Positions 33,446 to 41,691 of a stretch of 64,000 nucleotides of DNA are shown here, in pieces. The DNA is taken from positions 1,302,001 to 1,366,000 of the forward strand of contig NZ_CP029378.1 of NCBI RefSeq assembly GCF_003268675.1. Reading direction: 5' to 3'. This DNA comes from Streptomyces bacillaris (GTDB lineage: Bacteria; Actinomycetota; Actinomycetes; Streptomycetales; Streptomycetaceae). The notes beneath the pieces were generated by a model, which ran no database searches, was not told the DNA's origin, and saw only the letters and a list, made by a program, of their open reading frames with translations. The translations under genes were made by a program, and so were the position numbers. The stretch's first letter is position 1, and each line of letters opens with the position of its first letter.

Positions 33446-34546
33446 ATGACCAGCGACAACGGCCGCTTCCTCGCCCGGCCGCCGCGTGCGCACCGCCACC
33501 GCCGGGCCCGTCTCCGCGCGGCCCCGGTGGCGGGCGCGCTCGGTGCGGTGCTGCTCGTCGGCGGCTGCGGGGCGGCCGACAACGCGGGGAGCACGAGGGA
33601 CCTGAAGGCCGACGCGCCGCAGGGGCTCGTGGACGAGCAGTACGCGCCGGACGGTGCGGACGAGGCCGGCTCCGCGGCGGCGTCCGCCGCTCCGGCGGAG
33701 GGAGCGGAGGGCGCGAAGGGCGCCGAGCAGCGGCAGAAGGCGCCGAAGCCGGGGGCGGCGGGCACCCATGTCATCCGGACCACCGAGCTGTCGGTGGAGG
33801 TGGAGAGCGCCCCGAAGGCGGCGGCCGCCGCCCGGAGCACGGTGGAGTCGAGCGGAGGGCTGGTGGCGACCGAGACCACCGAGCGGATCGACGACCGGCA
33901 CGAGACCTCGCACCTCGTGCTGCGGGTGCCGCAGGACCGCTACCAGGAGGTGCTGGGCAAGCTCGCCGGCTCCGGGAAGGTGCTCTCCCGCTCCTCGAAC
34001 GCCAAGGACGTCACCGACCAGGTCGTCGATGTCGAGAGCCGGATCGCCACCCAGCGGGCGAGCGTGGCGCGGGTGCGGGAGCTGATGGACAAGGCGGAGA
34101 AGCTCACCGATGTGGTCACCCTGGAAGGGGAGCTGAGCAGCCGTCAGGCCGATCTGGAGTCGCTGCTCGCCCAGCAGGCGAGCCTGAAGGACCGCACCTC
34201 GCTGGCGACGGTCACGCTGGACCTGACCGAGCCGGACGCCCCGCGCAAGAGCGGGAAGGACGACGACCCGGGGTTCCTGGACGCGCTGGGCGGCGGCTGG
34301 GACGCGTTCGTGACGATGTTCCGGTGGATCGCGGTGGCACTCGGCGCCTCGGCCCCGTTCCTGGTGACGGCGGCGCTGGCGCTGGTGGTGTGGCGTACGG
34401 TACGCGCCCGGCGCACGGCCCGTACGGCGGCGGAGGCACCGCGTCCGGAAGCGGAGCCGGAGACCCGGACGGGAGCGGAGCCGGAGACCCGGACGGGAGC
34501 GGAGCCGGAGGCCCGGCCCGAGGCCGGGAGCACGCCCGCTCCCTGA
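33446..34546 (+). CDS. DUF4349 lipoprotein with membrane-anchored C terminus
   Basis: 366 residues from ATG 33446. The lipoprotein signal ends in LVGGC (Cys about 41), preceded by an Arg/His-rich start. An Ala/Glu/Gly linker follows (about 45-108). The DUF4349 domain is at about 110-270: THVIRTTELSVEVESAPKAAAAARSTVESSGGLVA, then HLVLRVPQDRYQEVLGKL and a coiled coil rich in Leu/Glu/Ser (about 195-255). One membrane segment is at about 295-318, then a short acidic tail with eight-residue repeats. Role in envelope organisation suspected but unproven. Confidence 0.9.
   Translation: MTSDNGRFLARPPRAHRHRRARLRAAPVAGALGAVLLVGGCGAADNAGSTRDLKADAPQGLVDEQYAPDGADEAGSAAASAAPAEGAEGAKGAEQRQKAPKPGAAGTHVIRTTELSVEVESAPKAAAAARSTVESSGGLVATETTERIDDRHETSHLVLRVPQDRYQEVLGKLAGSGKVLSRSSNAKDVTDQVVDVESRIATQRASVARVRELMDKAEKLTDVVTLEGELSSRQADLESLLAQQASLKDRTSLATVTLDLTEPDAPRKSGKDDDPGFLDALGGGWDAFVTMFRWIAVALGASAPFLVTAALALVVWRTVRARRTARTAAEAPRPEAEPETRTGAEPETRTGAEPEARPEAGSTPAP
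34453..34524 (+). repeat. 24-bp tandem repeats in the DUF4349 tail
   Basis: Two identical 24-bp units at 34453 and 34477 and a diverged third at 34501 encode EPETRTGA repeats, in frame. Confidence 0.85.
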
Positions 34547-34592
34547 GCGCCGTAGCGTGGGCTCCCTGATACGGCGGAAGGGGCCCGGAGAC

Positions 34593-35981
34593 ATGGCAGC
34601 GGAGCGACTCGTGGTGATCGGCGGCGACGCGGCGGGCATGTCCGCCGCGTCGCAGGCCCGCAGGCTCAAGGGGCCGGACGAGCTGGAGATCGTCGCCTTC
34701 GAGCGCTCCCGCTGGACCTCGTACTCCGCGTGCGGCATCCCGTACTGGGTGAGCGGGGACGTGAAGCACCGGGACGACCTCATCGCCCGTACCCCCGAGG
34801 AGCACCGCGAGCGGGACATCGACCTGCGGATGCGCACCGAGGTCACCGAGATCGACGTGGCCGGGCAGCGGGTGCGGGCGGTGGACCGGGAGAGCGGCGA
34901 GGCGTACTGGACGGGGTTCGACAAGCTGGTGATCGCCACCGGGGCCCGGCCGGTCCGCCCCGCCCTGCCCGGCATCGACGCGCCGGGCGTGCACGGGGTG
35001 CAGACCCTGGGCGACGGGCAGGCGCTGCTGGACTCGCTGGACGCCCTGGACCCCGGCCGGAGGCGGCGGGCGGTCGTGGTCGGCGCCGGGTACATCGGCG
35101 TCGAGATGGCCGAGGCGATGCTGAAGCACGGTTTCGAGGTGACCGTCCTCAACCGGGGGAAGCAGCCGATGGCGACGCTCGACCCGGACATGGGCGAGCT
35201 GGTCCACGAGGCGATGGACGGGCTCGGGATCACCACGGTCAACGGTGCGGCGGTGACCGCGATCCTGACGGGTCCGGACGGCCGGGTGAGCGAGGTGGCG
35301 ACCGAGGAGCGGACCTACCCGGCGGACGTGGTGGTCCTCGGCATCGGCGTCGAGCCGGAAGCGGAGCTGGCCCGGGCGGCGGGGCTCGCGGTGGGGCCGC
35401 ACGGCGGGATCCTCACCGACCTGGCGATGCGCGCGGTGGGCCACGAGAACATCTGGGCGGGCGGCGACTGCGTGGAGGTCCTGGACCTGGTGGCGGGCCG
35501 GACCCGCCACATCGCGCTGGGCACGCACGCCAACAAGCACGGCCAGGTGATCGGTTCCAACGTCGGGGGCGGCTACGGCACGTTCCCGGGAGTCGTCGGT
35601 ACGGCGGTGAGCAAGGTCTGCGACCTGGAGATCGCCCGGACCGGGCTGCGGGAGAAGGACGCCCGCGCGGTGGGGCTGCGCTACGTCACGGCGACCATCG
35701 AGTCGACGCAGCGGGCGGGGTACTACCCGGGGGCGAAGCCGATGACGGTGAAGATGATCGCGGAGCACCGTACGGGCCGGCTGCTCGGGGTGCAGATCGT
35801 GGGCCGCGAGGGGTCCGCGAAGCGGGTGGACGTAGCGGCGGTGGCGCTGACGGCCGGGATGACGGTGGAGCAGATGACGGCGCTGGACCTCGGCTACGCC
35901 CCGCCGTTCTCGCCGGTCTGGGACCCGGTCCTGGTGGCGGCCCGCAAGACGGTGGCGGCGGTGCGGGGCGCGGGGAGCTGA
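34593..35981 (+). CDS. FAD-dependent CoA-disulfide-reductase-like oxidoreductase
   Basis: 462 residues from ATG 34593. The pyridine nucleotide-disulfide family fold: FAD motif LVVIGGDAAGMSAASQARR (about 6-24), a single active Cys in YSACGIPYWVSG (Cys47), LVIATGARPVRPALPG, the second nucleotide motif VVVGAGYIGVEMAEAML (about 157-173), IWAGGDCVEV (FAD end) and a dimerisation domain from about 335. The single-Cys arrangement fits CoA-disulfide reductase or NADH oxidase. Streptomyces use mycothiol and CoA, so a thiol-redox role is plausible; the substrate is unproven. Convergent with hemE. Confidence 0.93.
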   Translation: MAAERLVVIGGDAAGMSAASQARRLKGPDELEIVAFERSRWTSYSACGIPYWVSGDVKHRDDLIARTPEEHRERDIDLRMRTEVTEIDVAGQRVRAVDRESGEAYWTGFDKLVIATGARPVRPALPGIDAPGVHGVQTLGDGQALLDSLDALDPGRRRRAVVVGAGYIGVEMAEAMLKHGFEVTVLNRGKQPMATLDPDMGELVHEAMDGLGITTVNGAAVTAILTGPDGRVSEVATEERTYPADVVVLGIGVEPEAELARAAGLAVGPHGGILTDLAMRAVGHENIWAGGDCVEVLDLVAGRTRHIALGTHANKHGQVIGSNVGGGYGTFPGVVGTAVSKVCDLEIARTGLREKDARAVGLRYVTATIESTQRAGYYPGAKPMTVKMIAEHRTGRLLGVQIVGREGSAKRVDVAAVALTAGMTVEQMTALDLGYAPPFSPVWDPVLVAARKTVAAVRGAGS

Positions 35982-36009
35982 GGCCGGTCCCGTGCAGGGA
36001 GCTGAGAGC

Positions 36010-36041
36010 GGGGCCGGCCGTCCAAGGAACGGACCGGCCCC
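36010..36041. terminator. Hairpin between convergent oxidoreductase gene and hemE
   Basis: GGGGCCGG (36010-36017) pairs with CCGGCCCC (36034-36041), 28 bp after the stop of the oxidoreductase gene and just before the hemE stop. Confidence 0.6.
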
Positions 36042-36056
36042 GGGGCTCGCGGTCGG

Positions 36057-37154
36057 TCAGCGCGCGGTCTGCTCGTGGACGTATCCCACGAGCCGGGTGA
36101 GCGCGTCCGGGTCCATCGACGGCATGACGCCGTGGCCCAGGTTGAAGACGTGGCCCTCCAGACCGGCGGCGGCGTCCAGCACCTCGCGGGTCTTGGCCTC
36201 GACCGCCGGGGTGGGCGCGAAGAGGACGGCCGGGTCCAGGTTGCCCTGGAGCGCCTTGCCGGGGCCGACGCGGCGGGCGGCCTCGTCCAGCGGGACCCGC
36301 CAGTCGACGCCGACGACGTCCGCCCCGGCCTCGCCCATCAGCCCGAGCAGCTCGCCGGTGCCGACGCCGAAGTGGATGCGGGGGACGTCGTACGGGGCGA
36401 CGGCGTCGAAGACCTTCGCGGAGGCGGGGAGCACCGAGTGGCGGTAGTCGGCGGGGGCGAGGGCGCCGACCCAGGAGTCGAAGAGCTGGACGGCGGAGGC
36501 GCCGGCCTCGATCTGGACCTTGAGGAAGGCGCCGGTGATCTCCGCGAGCCGGTCCACGAGGTCGGCCCAGAGCTGCGGGTCGCCGTACATCATGGCCTTG
36601 GTGCGCTCGTGGCTGCGCGAGGGGCCGCCCTCGACCAGGTAGCTGGCGAGGGTGAAGGGGGCTCCGGCGAAGCCGATGAGCGGGGTGGCGCCCAGCTCGG
36701 CGGTGAGCATCCCGATGGCCTCGGTGACGTACGGGACGTCCTCGGGGGTGAGGTCGCGCAGCCGGGCCAGGTCGGCGCGGGTGCGGATCGGCTCGGCCAC
36801 GACGGGGCCGACGCCGGGCTTGATGTCGAGGTCGATGCCGATGGCCTTGAGCGGGACCACGATGTCGCTGAAGTAGATCGCGGCGTCGACCTTGTGGCGG
36901 CGGACGGGCTGGAGGGTGATCTCGGTGACCAGCTCCGGCATCATGCAGGAGTCGAGCATCGCGATGCCCTCGCGGACCTTCAGGTACTCGGGGAGCGAGC
37001 GCCCCGCCTGCCGCATGAACCAGACCGGCGTGTGCGGGACCGGTTCGCGCCGGCAGGCCTTGATGAAGGCCGAGTCGCGGGTGGCGTTCCGGGCGGGGTG
37101 GTGGCTGGCGGCGGTCGTCGTCTGCTGGCCCGAAGGGCGGTCGTTGGCGCTCAC
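36057..37154 (-). CDS. hemE: Uroporphyrinogen decarboxylase
   Basis: 365 residues from the GTG at 37154. It removes four carboxyl groups from uroporphyrinogen III to give coproporphyrinogen III. The signatures are present: [15 protein letters not shown] (about 44-58, the Arg that binds substrate carboxylates), [45 protein letters not shown] and [13 protein letters not shown] near the C terminus. With hemY and hemQ 3-5 kb away this makes a loose haem locus. Divergent from the DUF3000 gene (92 bp). Confidence 0.97.
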   Translation of the reverse strand: MSANDRPSGQQTTTAASHHPARNATRDSAFIKACRREPVPHTPVWFMRQAGRSLPEYLKVREGIAMLDSCMMPELVTEITLQPVRRHKVDAAIYFSDIVVPLKAIGIDLDIKPGVGPVVAEPIRTRADLARLRDLTPEDVPYVTEAIGMLTAELGATPLIGFAGAPFTLASYLVEGGPSRSHERTKAMMYGDPQLWADLVDRLAEITGAFLKVQIEAGASAVQLFDSWVGALAPADYRHSVLPASAKVFDAVAPYDVPRIHFGVGTGELLGLMGEAGADVVGVDWRVPLDEAARRVGPGKALQGNLDPAVLFAPTPAVEAKTREVLDAAAGLEGHVFNLGHGVMPSMDPDALTRLVGYVHEQTAR

Positions 37155-37246
37155 GCACCAAATCTTCGCACGCACGGTGAAGGAGCCCGGCGCCGCACGG
37201 GTGTCTCTCCCTGCGCGCGGGCCGCGTTCCGCCTACTCTTCCCGGC

Positions 37247-37906
37247 ATGGCTCCGGCTCAGGGACAGTTCTCCGATCATTCCGATGGCGCTGACGGCAAG
37301 GGCGGTGCGGAGGGTCCTCCGGTACCTCCCCCGTTCCGGTGCGCGGTCGACGCGCTGCGCTCCGCGCGGCTCCGCCCGGAGCTGGAGGTGGAGACCACCC
37401 GGCCGCCGCAGCGGCTGGCGCCCTACGCGTACGCCCTGGAGGTGGCGGTGGTCGACGGGGAGGACGATCTCGCGGACGGCCGGCTGGTCCTGCTGCACGA
37501 TCCGGCGGGGCACGACGCCTGGCAGGGGACGTTCCGGCTGGTGACCCTGGTGCGGGCGGAGCTGGAGCCGGAGATGGCCGCCGATCCGCTGCTGCCGGAG
37601 GTGTGCTGGTCCTGGCTGACGGGGGCGCTGGACGCGCGCGGATTGTCGTACGGGGAAGCCGGAGGGACGGTGACACGCGCCGGATCGCACTACTTCGGTG
37701 CGCTGGGCGCGCGCCGTCCGGCGACGCAGATCGAGATCCGGGCCTCGTGGACGCCGCGCGAGGGGCGCGGCGGGGTGCCGGACACGGCATCGCACCTGAT
37801 GGCCTGGGGTGAGCTGCTCTGTCAGATCGCGGGGCTGCCGCCGTCGGATCCGGCGGACGCGGCGGTGGTGACGCTGCCGCAGCGGCGTGGTCCGCAGGTT
37901 TCGTAA
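37247..37906 (+). CDS. DUF3000 domain protein
   Basis: 219 residues. Belongs to an actinobacteria-specific family recognised by PPFRCAVDALRSARLRPELEVETTRPPQRLAPYAYALE (about 27-65), RLVLLHDPAGHDAWQGTFRLVTLVRAELEPEM, CWSWLTGALD and ASHLMAWGELLCQIAGLPP near the end. No catalytic motif is visible and no experimental role is known to me. It sits between hemE and a response regulator in the order seen in other Streptomyces. Confidence 0.92.
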   Translation: MAPAQGQFSDHSDGADGKGGAEGPPVPPPFRCAVDALRSARLRPELEVETTRPPQRLAPYAYALEVAVVDGEDDLADGRLVLLHDPAGHDAWQGTFRLVTLVRAELEPEMAADPLLPEVCWSWLTGALDARGLSYGEAGGTVTRAGSHYFGALGARRPATQIEIRASWTPREGRGGVPDTASHLMAWGELLCQIAGLPPSDPADAAVVTLPQRRGPQVS

Positions 37907-38117
37907 CCCAGCGTCACCCATTCGCACATATACCGGCTCTCTTTTCGTACAATCGATCGCGCGTCCTATTTGCCCGAATTGTTACTCACCAAATAGTGAT
38001 CTTCCTCTAAAGGAGGACGGGTCTGCTGCCGAAGAGGTCAATGACCCTTCAAGCACGGTTCGCCCCGGCTTCATCCCCCGAGCCGGCCCCGTCCCGCCAC
38101 TCCCCCCAGGAGGCCTG
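37907..38117 (+). promoter_or_regulatory. Low-GC leader/promoter region of the response regulator gene
   Basis: 211 bp with clearly lower GC than its surroundings (especially 37918-38022, including TATTTGCCCGAATTGTTACT). It precedes the regulator's AGGAGG (38108-38113). No exact promoter could be fixed. A short inverted pair TCAC-N6-GTGA lies near 37986-37999. Confidence 0.5.
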
Positions 38118-38780
38118 GTGTCCGTTCTCCTTGAGCAGCCCGCAAGCCTGGTCGCCTACCGCCCGAACAAGCCGACGGCCATGGTCGTCGTGGCCGACCC
38201 GCGCGTCCGTTCCACCGTCACCCGCCATCTGTGGGCCCTCGGAGTACGTGACGTCATCGAGGCGTCGTCCATCGCGGAGGCACGTCCCCGCGTCGGCAAC
38301 CCGCGCGACATCTGCATTGCCGACGTCCACCTGCCCGACGGTTCCGGGCTGACCCTGCTGTCCGAGACCCGTGCCGCAGGCTGGCCCAACGGTCTCGCCC
38401 TCTCCGCCGCCGACGACATCGGCGCCGTTCGCAACGCCCTCGCGGGCGGCGTGAAGGGGTACGTCGTCACCGGCACCCGAACCAACATCGGCCACCCCGG
38501 CCGTCCCGGCGTCGCCCCCATCGGCGCCAATGCCGCCCGTATGCACCGCCGTCCCCCCGGGTCCCCGAGCCACCCGGGCGGCTACCGCGAACTGTCCGGC
38601 CGCGAGGTGGAGGTGCTCCGCCTGGTCGCCGAGGGCCAGTCCAACAAGGCCATCGGCGTCTCGATGGGCCTCTCCGCCCTGACCGTCAAGTCCCACCTGG
38701 CCCGTATCGCCCGCAAGCTCGGCACCGGGGACCGCGCCGGAATGGTCGCCGTCGCCCTGCGGACGGGCATCATCCACTGA
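38118..38780 (+). CDS. Orphan response regulator with LuxR-type DNA-binding domain
   Basis: 220 residues from the GTG at 38118, set by AGGAGG four bases upstream. The receiver domain (about 20-125) has the phospho-acceptor Asp in ICIADVHLPD (Asp69) and the Lys in GGVKGYV (Lys113), but only one acidic residue near the start (VVADPR), so phosphorylation may be atypical. A Pro/Gly/His linker (about 120-152) leads to a LuxR/NarL helix-turn-helix: LSGREVEVLRLVAEGQSNKAI (about 157-177) and LTVKSHLARIARKLG. No histidine kinase gene is adjacent. Confidence 0.93.
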   Translation: MSVLLEQPASLVAYRPNKPTAMVVVADPRVRSTVTRHLWALGVRDVIEASSIAEARPRVGNPRDICIADVHLPDGSGLTLLSETRAAGWPNGLALSAADDIGAVRNALAGGVKGYVVTGTRTNIGHPGRPGVAPIGANAARMHRRPPGSPSHPGGYRELSGREVEVLRLVAEGQSNKAIGVSMGLSALTVKSHLARIARKLGTGDRAGMVAVALRTGIIH

Positions 38781-38833
38781 CCGCCCCCGCCCGGACGTGC
38801 ACCGATGCGCCTCCGGCTGGAATACGCGCATGG

Positions 38834-38867
38834 CCACCCGTCGACGGAACGTTACGTCGACGGGTGG
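38834..38867 (+). terminator. Hairpin terminator after the response regulator gene
   Basis: 13-bp perfect arms (CCACCCGTCGACG / CGTCGACGGGTGG) around an 8-base loop, 53 bp past the stop and 27 bp before the RNase D start. Confidence 0.75.
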
Positions 38868-38893
38868 CGCGTATACACAGATACCCTTGACGG

Positions 38894-40168
38894 GTGACCG
38901 ACGCCCAAGAGACCGCAGCAGACACTTCACTGCGAACCACCGGGGGCGCTCCCCCGGACGACGTCGCCCCGGCGCCGATCCCCTTGCTCGAACCGCGCGA
39001 GGGCATTCCCCCGGTGGTGGCCTCCGACGACGCCCTGGCCCGGGTGATCGCGGACTTCGCCCGCGGCACCGGACCGGTGGCCGTCGACGCCGAGCGCGCC
39101 TCCGGCTACCGCTACGGCCAGCGCGCCTACCTCGTGCAGCTGCGCCGTGACGGCGCGGGCAGCGCCCTGGTCGACCCGGTCGGCTGCCCCGACCTCTCCG
39201 GCCTCTCCACCGCGCTGACCGGCTCCGAGTGGATCCTGCACGCCGCCACCCAGGACCTGCCCTGCCTGCGGGACATAGGCATGGCTCCCACCTCGCTCTT
39301 CGACACCGAGCTGGCCGGACGGCTCGCGGGCTTCCCGCGCGTCGGCCTCGGCGCCATGGTCGAGAACGTCCTCGGTTACGCCCTGGAGAAGGGCCACTCC
39401 GCCGTCGACTGGTCCACCCGCCCGCTGCCCGAGCCCTGGCTGCGGTACGCGGCGCTCGACGTGGAGCTGCTGATCGACCTGCGCGACGCGCTGGAGGAGG
39501 AGCTGGAGCGGCAGGGGAAGCTGGAGTGGGCCCGGGAGGAGTTCGACGCCATCGCCTCGGCGCCGCCCGCCCCGCCCCGCAAGGACCCCTGGCGCCGCAC
39601 CTCGGGGATGCACAAGGTCCGCCGCCGCCGTCAGATGGCGGTCGTCCGCGAGCTGTGGAACGCCCGGGACCAGGTGGCCCAGCGGCGGGACATCTCCCCC
39701 GGCAAGGTGCTCGGCGACGCCGCGATCGTGGAGGCGGCCCTCGCGCTGCCCGCCAATGTGCAGGCGCTGACCGCACTGCCCGGATTCGGCCACCGGATGG
39801 GGCGCCGGCAGCTGGAGCAGTGGCAGGCGGCCGTGGACCGGGCCAGGGCGCTGCCGGAGTCGGAGCTGCCGCAGCCCGGCCAGCAGCCGGCCGGGCCGCC
39901 GCCCCCGCGCTCCTGGGCGGACAAGGACCCGGCGGCCGCGGCCCGGCTCTCGGCCGCCCGCACCGCCGTCTCGGAGCTGGCCGAGCGGCTCCACATGCCC
40001 CAGGAGAACCTGATCACCCCGGACACCGTGCGCCGGGTCTGCTGGGAGCCGCCGAAGAGCCTGACACCGGGCGCGGTGGAGGACACCCTCGCGGCGTACG
40101 GGGCCCGGCACTGGCAGATCGAGCAGGTCGGCCCGCTCCTGGTCCGGGCGCTCGCCGCCGGCGCCTGA
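38894..40168 (+). CDS. rnd: Ribonuclease D with HRDC domain
   Basis: 424 residues from GTG 38894. The DEDD exonuclease domain has VAVDAERASG (Asp65, Glu67), WILHAATQDLPCL (exo II Asp) and WLRYAALDVELLIDL (exo III Tyr and Asp). The HRDC domain follows (about 240-315: MAVVRELWNARDQVAQRRDISPGKVLGD). A C-terminal extension (about 345-424) with a second helical, HRDC-like segment is usual in actinobacteria. It trims 3' ends of stable RNAs. Confidence 0.95.
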   Translation: MTDAQETAADTSLRTTGGAPPDDVAPAPIPLLEPREGIPPVVASDDALARVIADFARGTGPVAVDAERASGYRYGQRAYLVQLRRDGAGSALVDPVGCPDLSGLSTALTGSEWILHAATQDLPCLRDIGMAPTSLFDTELAGRLAGFPRVGLGAMVENVLGYALEKGHSAVDWSTRPLPEPWLRYAALDVELLIDLRDALEEELERQGKLEWAREEFDAIASAPPAPPRKDPWRRTSGMHKVRRRRQMAVVRELWNARDQVAQRRDISPGKVLGDAAIVEAALALPANVQALTALPGFGHRMGRRQLEQWQAAVDRARALPESELPQPGQQPAGPPPPRSWADKDPAAAARLSAARTAVSELAERLHMPQENLITPDTVRRVCWEPPKSLTPGAVEDTLAAYGARHWQIEQVGPLLVRALAAGA

Positions 40169-40185
40169 GCCCCGCACCTCGGACA

Positions 40186-40210
40186 CCCCCGGTCACCGGC
40201 CGGGGGTTTT
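40186..40210 (+). terminator. Intrinsic terminator with U-tract after rnd
   Basis: CCCCCGG (40186-40192) pairs with CCGGGGG (40200-40206), followed by TTTT, rare for this genome. Confidence 0.85.
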
Positions 40211-40378
40211 CCGTTGCCCTGGACCGGCCCGACCGGGGGCCACGCCCTGTTCGCGGACCGAACCGATGGTCGAAATCGCGCCAGGTTCGGAGCCTCTCCC
40301 TCCGCCTGACGGACGCCTCTGCGGGCACCCGCTGGATGTGACCTTCGACGCTCCGGCCATGGGGGGTGGGCAGTCTGG

Positions 40379-40392
40379 TTACCCGCAAGTAG
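40379..40392. promoter_or_regulatory. Candidate operator upstream of fadA
   Basis: TTACCCGCAAGTAG is an imperfect TTAC/GTA(A) dyad 73 bp before the fadA start. It resembles TTAC-CGCG-GTAA-type sites bound by TetR-family regulators of fatty-acid degradation in actinobacteria; this likeness is from memory. Confidence 0.35.
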
Positions 40393-40464
40393 CATGAGGG
40401 CAGGCGGTGCGCCCCCGGGCGTGCCCCGCAGCAGTGCCATCCCGCACCCTGGAGGAGAGCCATC

Positions 40465-41691
40465 GTGCCTCGTACCATCCGGGACGTCGTCTTCGTCGAC
40501 GGCGTCCGCACCCCGTTCGGCAAGGCGGGCCCGAAGGGCATCTACCACGAGACCCGCGCCGATGACCTCGTCGTGAAGGCGATCCGGGAGCTGCTGCGCC
40601 GCAACCCGGACCTGGACCCCAAGAAGATCGACGAGGTCGCCATCGCCGCGACCACGCAGATCGGGGACCAGGGCCTCACGCTGGGCCGTACCGCCGGAAT
40701 CCTGGCCGGTCTGCCGCAGTCCGTCCCCGGCTACTCGATCGACCGCATGTGCGCGGGCGCCCTGACCGCCGTCACCTCGACGGCCGGTTCCATCGCCTTC
40801 GGCGCGTACGACGTCGTCGTGGCCGGTGGCGTCGAGCACATGGGCCGCCACCCGATGGGCGAGGGCGTCGACCCGAACCCGCGCTTCGTGTCGGAGAAGC
40901 TGGTCGACGAGTCCGCCCTGTTCATGGGCATGACGGCGGAGAACCTGCACGACCGCTACCCGACCATCACCAAGGAGCGCGCCGACGCCTACGCGGTGCG
41001 CTCGCAGGAGAAGGCCGCCAAGGCGTACGCCAACGGCAAGATCCAGCAGGACCTGGTACCGGTGTCGGTGCGCCGCACCAACGCCGATGCGGGCGAGACG
41101 GGCTGGGGCCTGGTCACCGCCGACGAGCCGATGCGCCCGGGCACCACCATGGAGTCCCTGGCGGGCCTGAAGACCCCCTTCCGCGCCCACGGCCGGGTCA
41201 CGGCCGGTAACGCCGCGGGGCTCAACGACGGCGCCACCGCCTCGCTGCTCGCCGCCGAGGACGTCGCCCGCGAGCTGGGCCTCCCGGTCAAGATGCGCCT
41301 GGTCTCGTACGCCTTCGCGGGCGTCGAGCCGGAGGTCATGGGCTACGGCCCGATCCCGGCCACCGAGAAGGCGCTGGCCCAGGCCGGTCTGACCATCGAC
41401 GACATCGGCCTCTTCGAGATCAACGAGGCCTTCGCCGTGCAGGTGCTCGCCTTCCTGGAGCACTACGGCATCGCCGACGACGACGCCCGCGTCAACCAGT
41501 ACGGGGGCGCCATCGCGTACGGCCACCCGCTGGCCTCCTCCGGTGTCCGGCTCATGACGCAGCTGGCCCGGCAGTTCGAGGAGCAGCCCGAGGTCCGCTA
41601 CGGCCTGACGACGATGTGCGTCGGCTTCGGCATGGGCGCCACGGTCATCTGGGAGAACCCGCACTTCAACGCTGACGGAGGCGACAAGTGA
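40465..41691 (+). CDS. fadA: Acetyl-CoA C-acyltransferase (thiolase)
   Basis: 408 residues from GTG 40465, after GGAGGAGAG. The 3-ketoacyl-CoA thiolase of beta-oxidation. The three active-site regions are present: IDRMCAGALTAVTSTAG (nucleophilic Cys, about 93), GGAIAYGHPLASSG (His) and TTMCVGFGMGATVIWE (acid/base Cys). It forms a trifunctional complex with the next gene, whose GTG start overlaps this stop (GTGA), so the two are translationally coupled. Confidence 0.96.
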   Translation: MPRTIRDVVFVDGVRTPFGKAGPKGIYHETRADDLVVKAIRELLRRNPDLDPKKIDEVAIAATTQIGDQGLTLGRTAGILAGLPQSVPGYSIDRMCAGALTAVTSTAGSIAFGAYDVVVAGGVEHMGRHPMGEGVDPNPRFVSEKLVDESALFMGMTAENLHDRYPTITKERADAYAVRSQEKAAKAYANGKIQQDLVPVSVRRTNADAGETGWGLVTADEPMRPGTTMESLAGLKTPFRAHGRVTAGNAAGLNDGATASLLAAEDVARELGLPVKMRLVSYAFAGVEPEVMGYGPIPATEKALAQAGLTIDDIGLFEINEAFAVQVLAFLEHYGIADDDARVNQYGGAIAYGHPLASSGVRLMTQLARQFEEQPEVRYGLTTMCVGFGMGATVIWENPHFNADGGDK

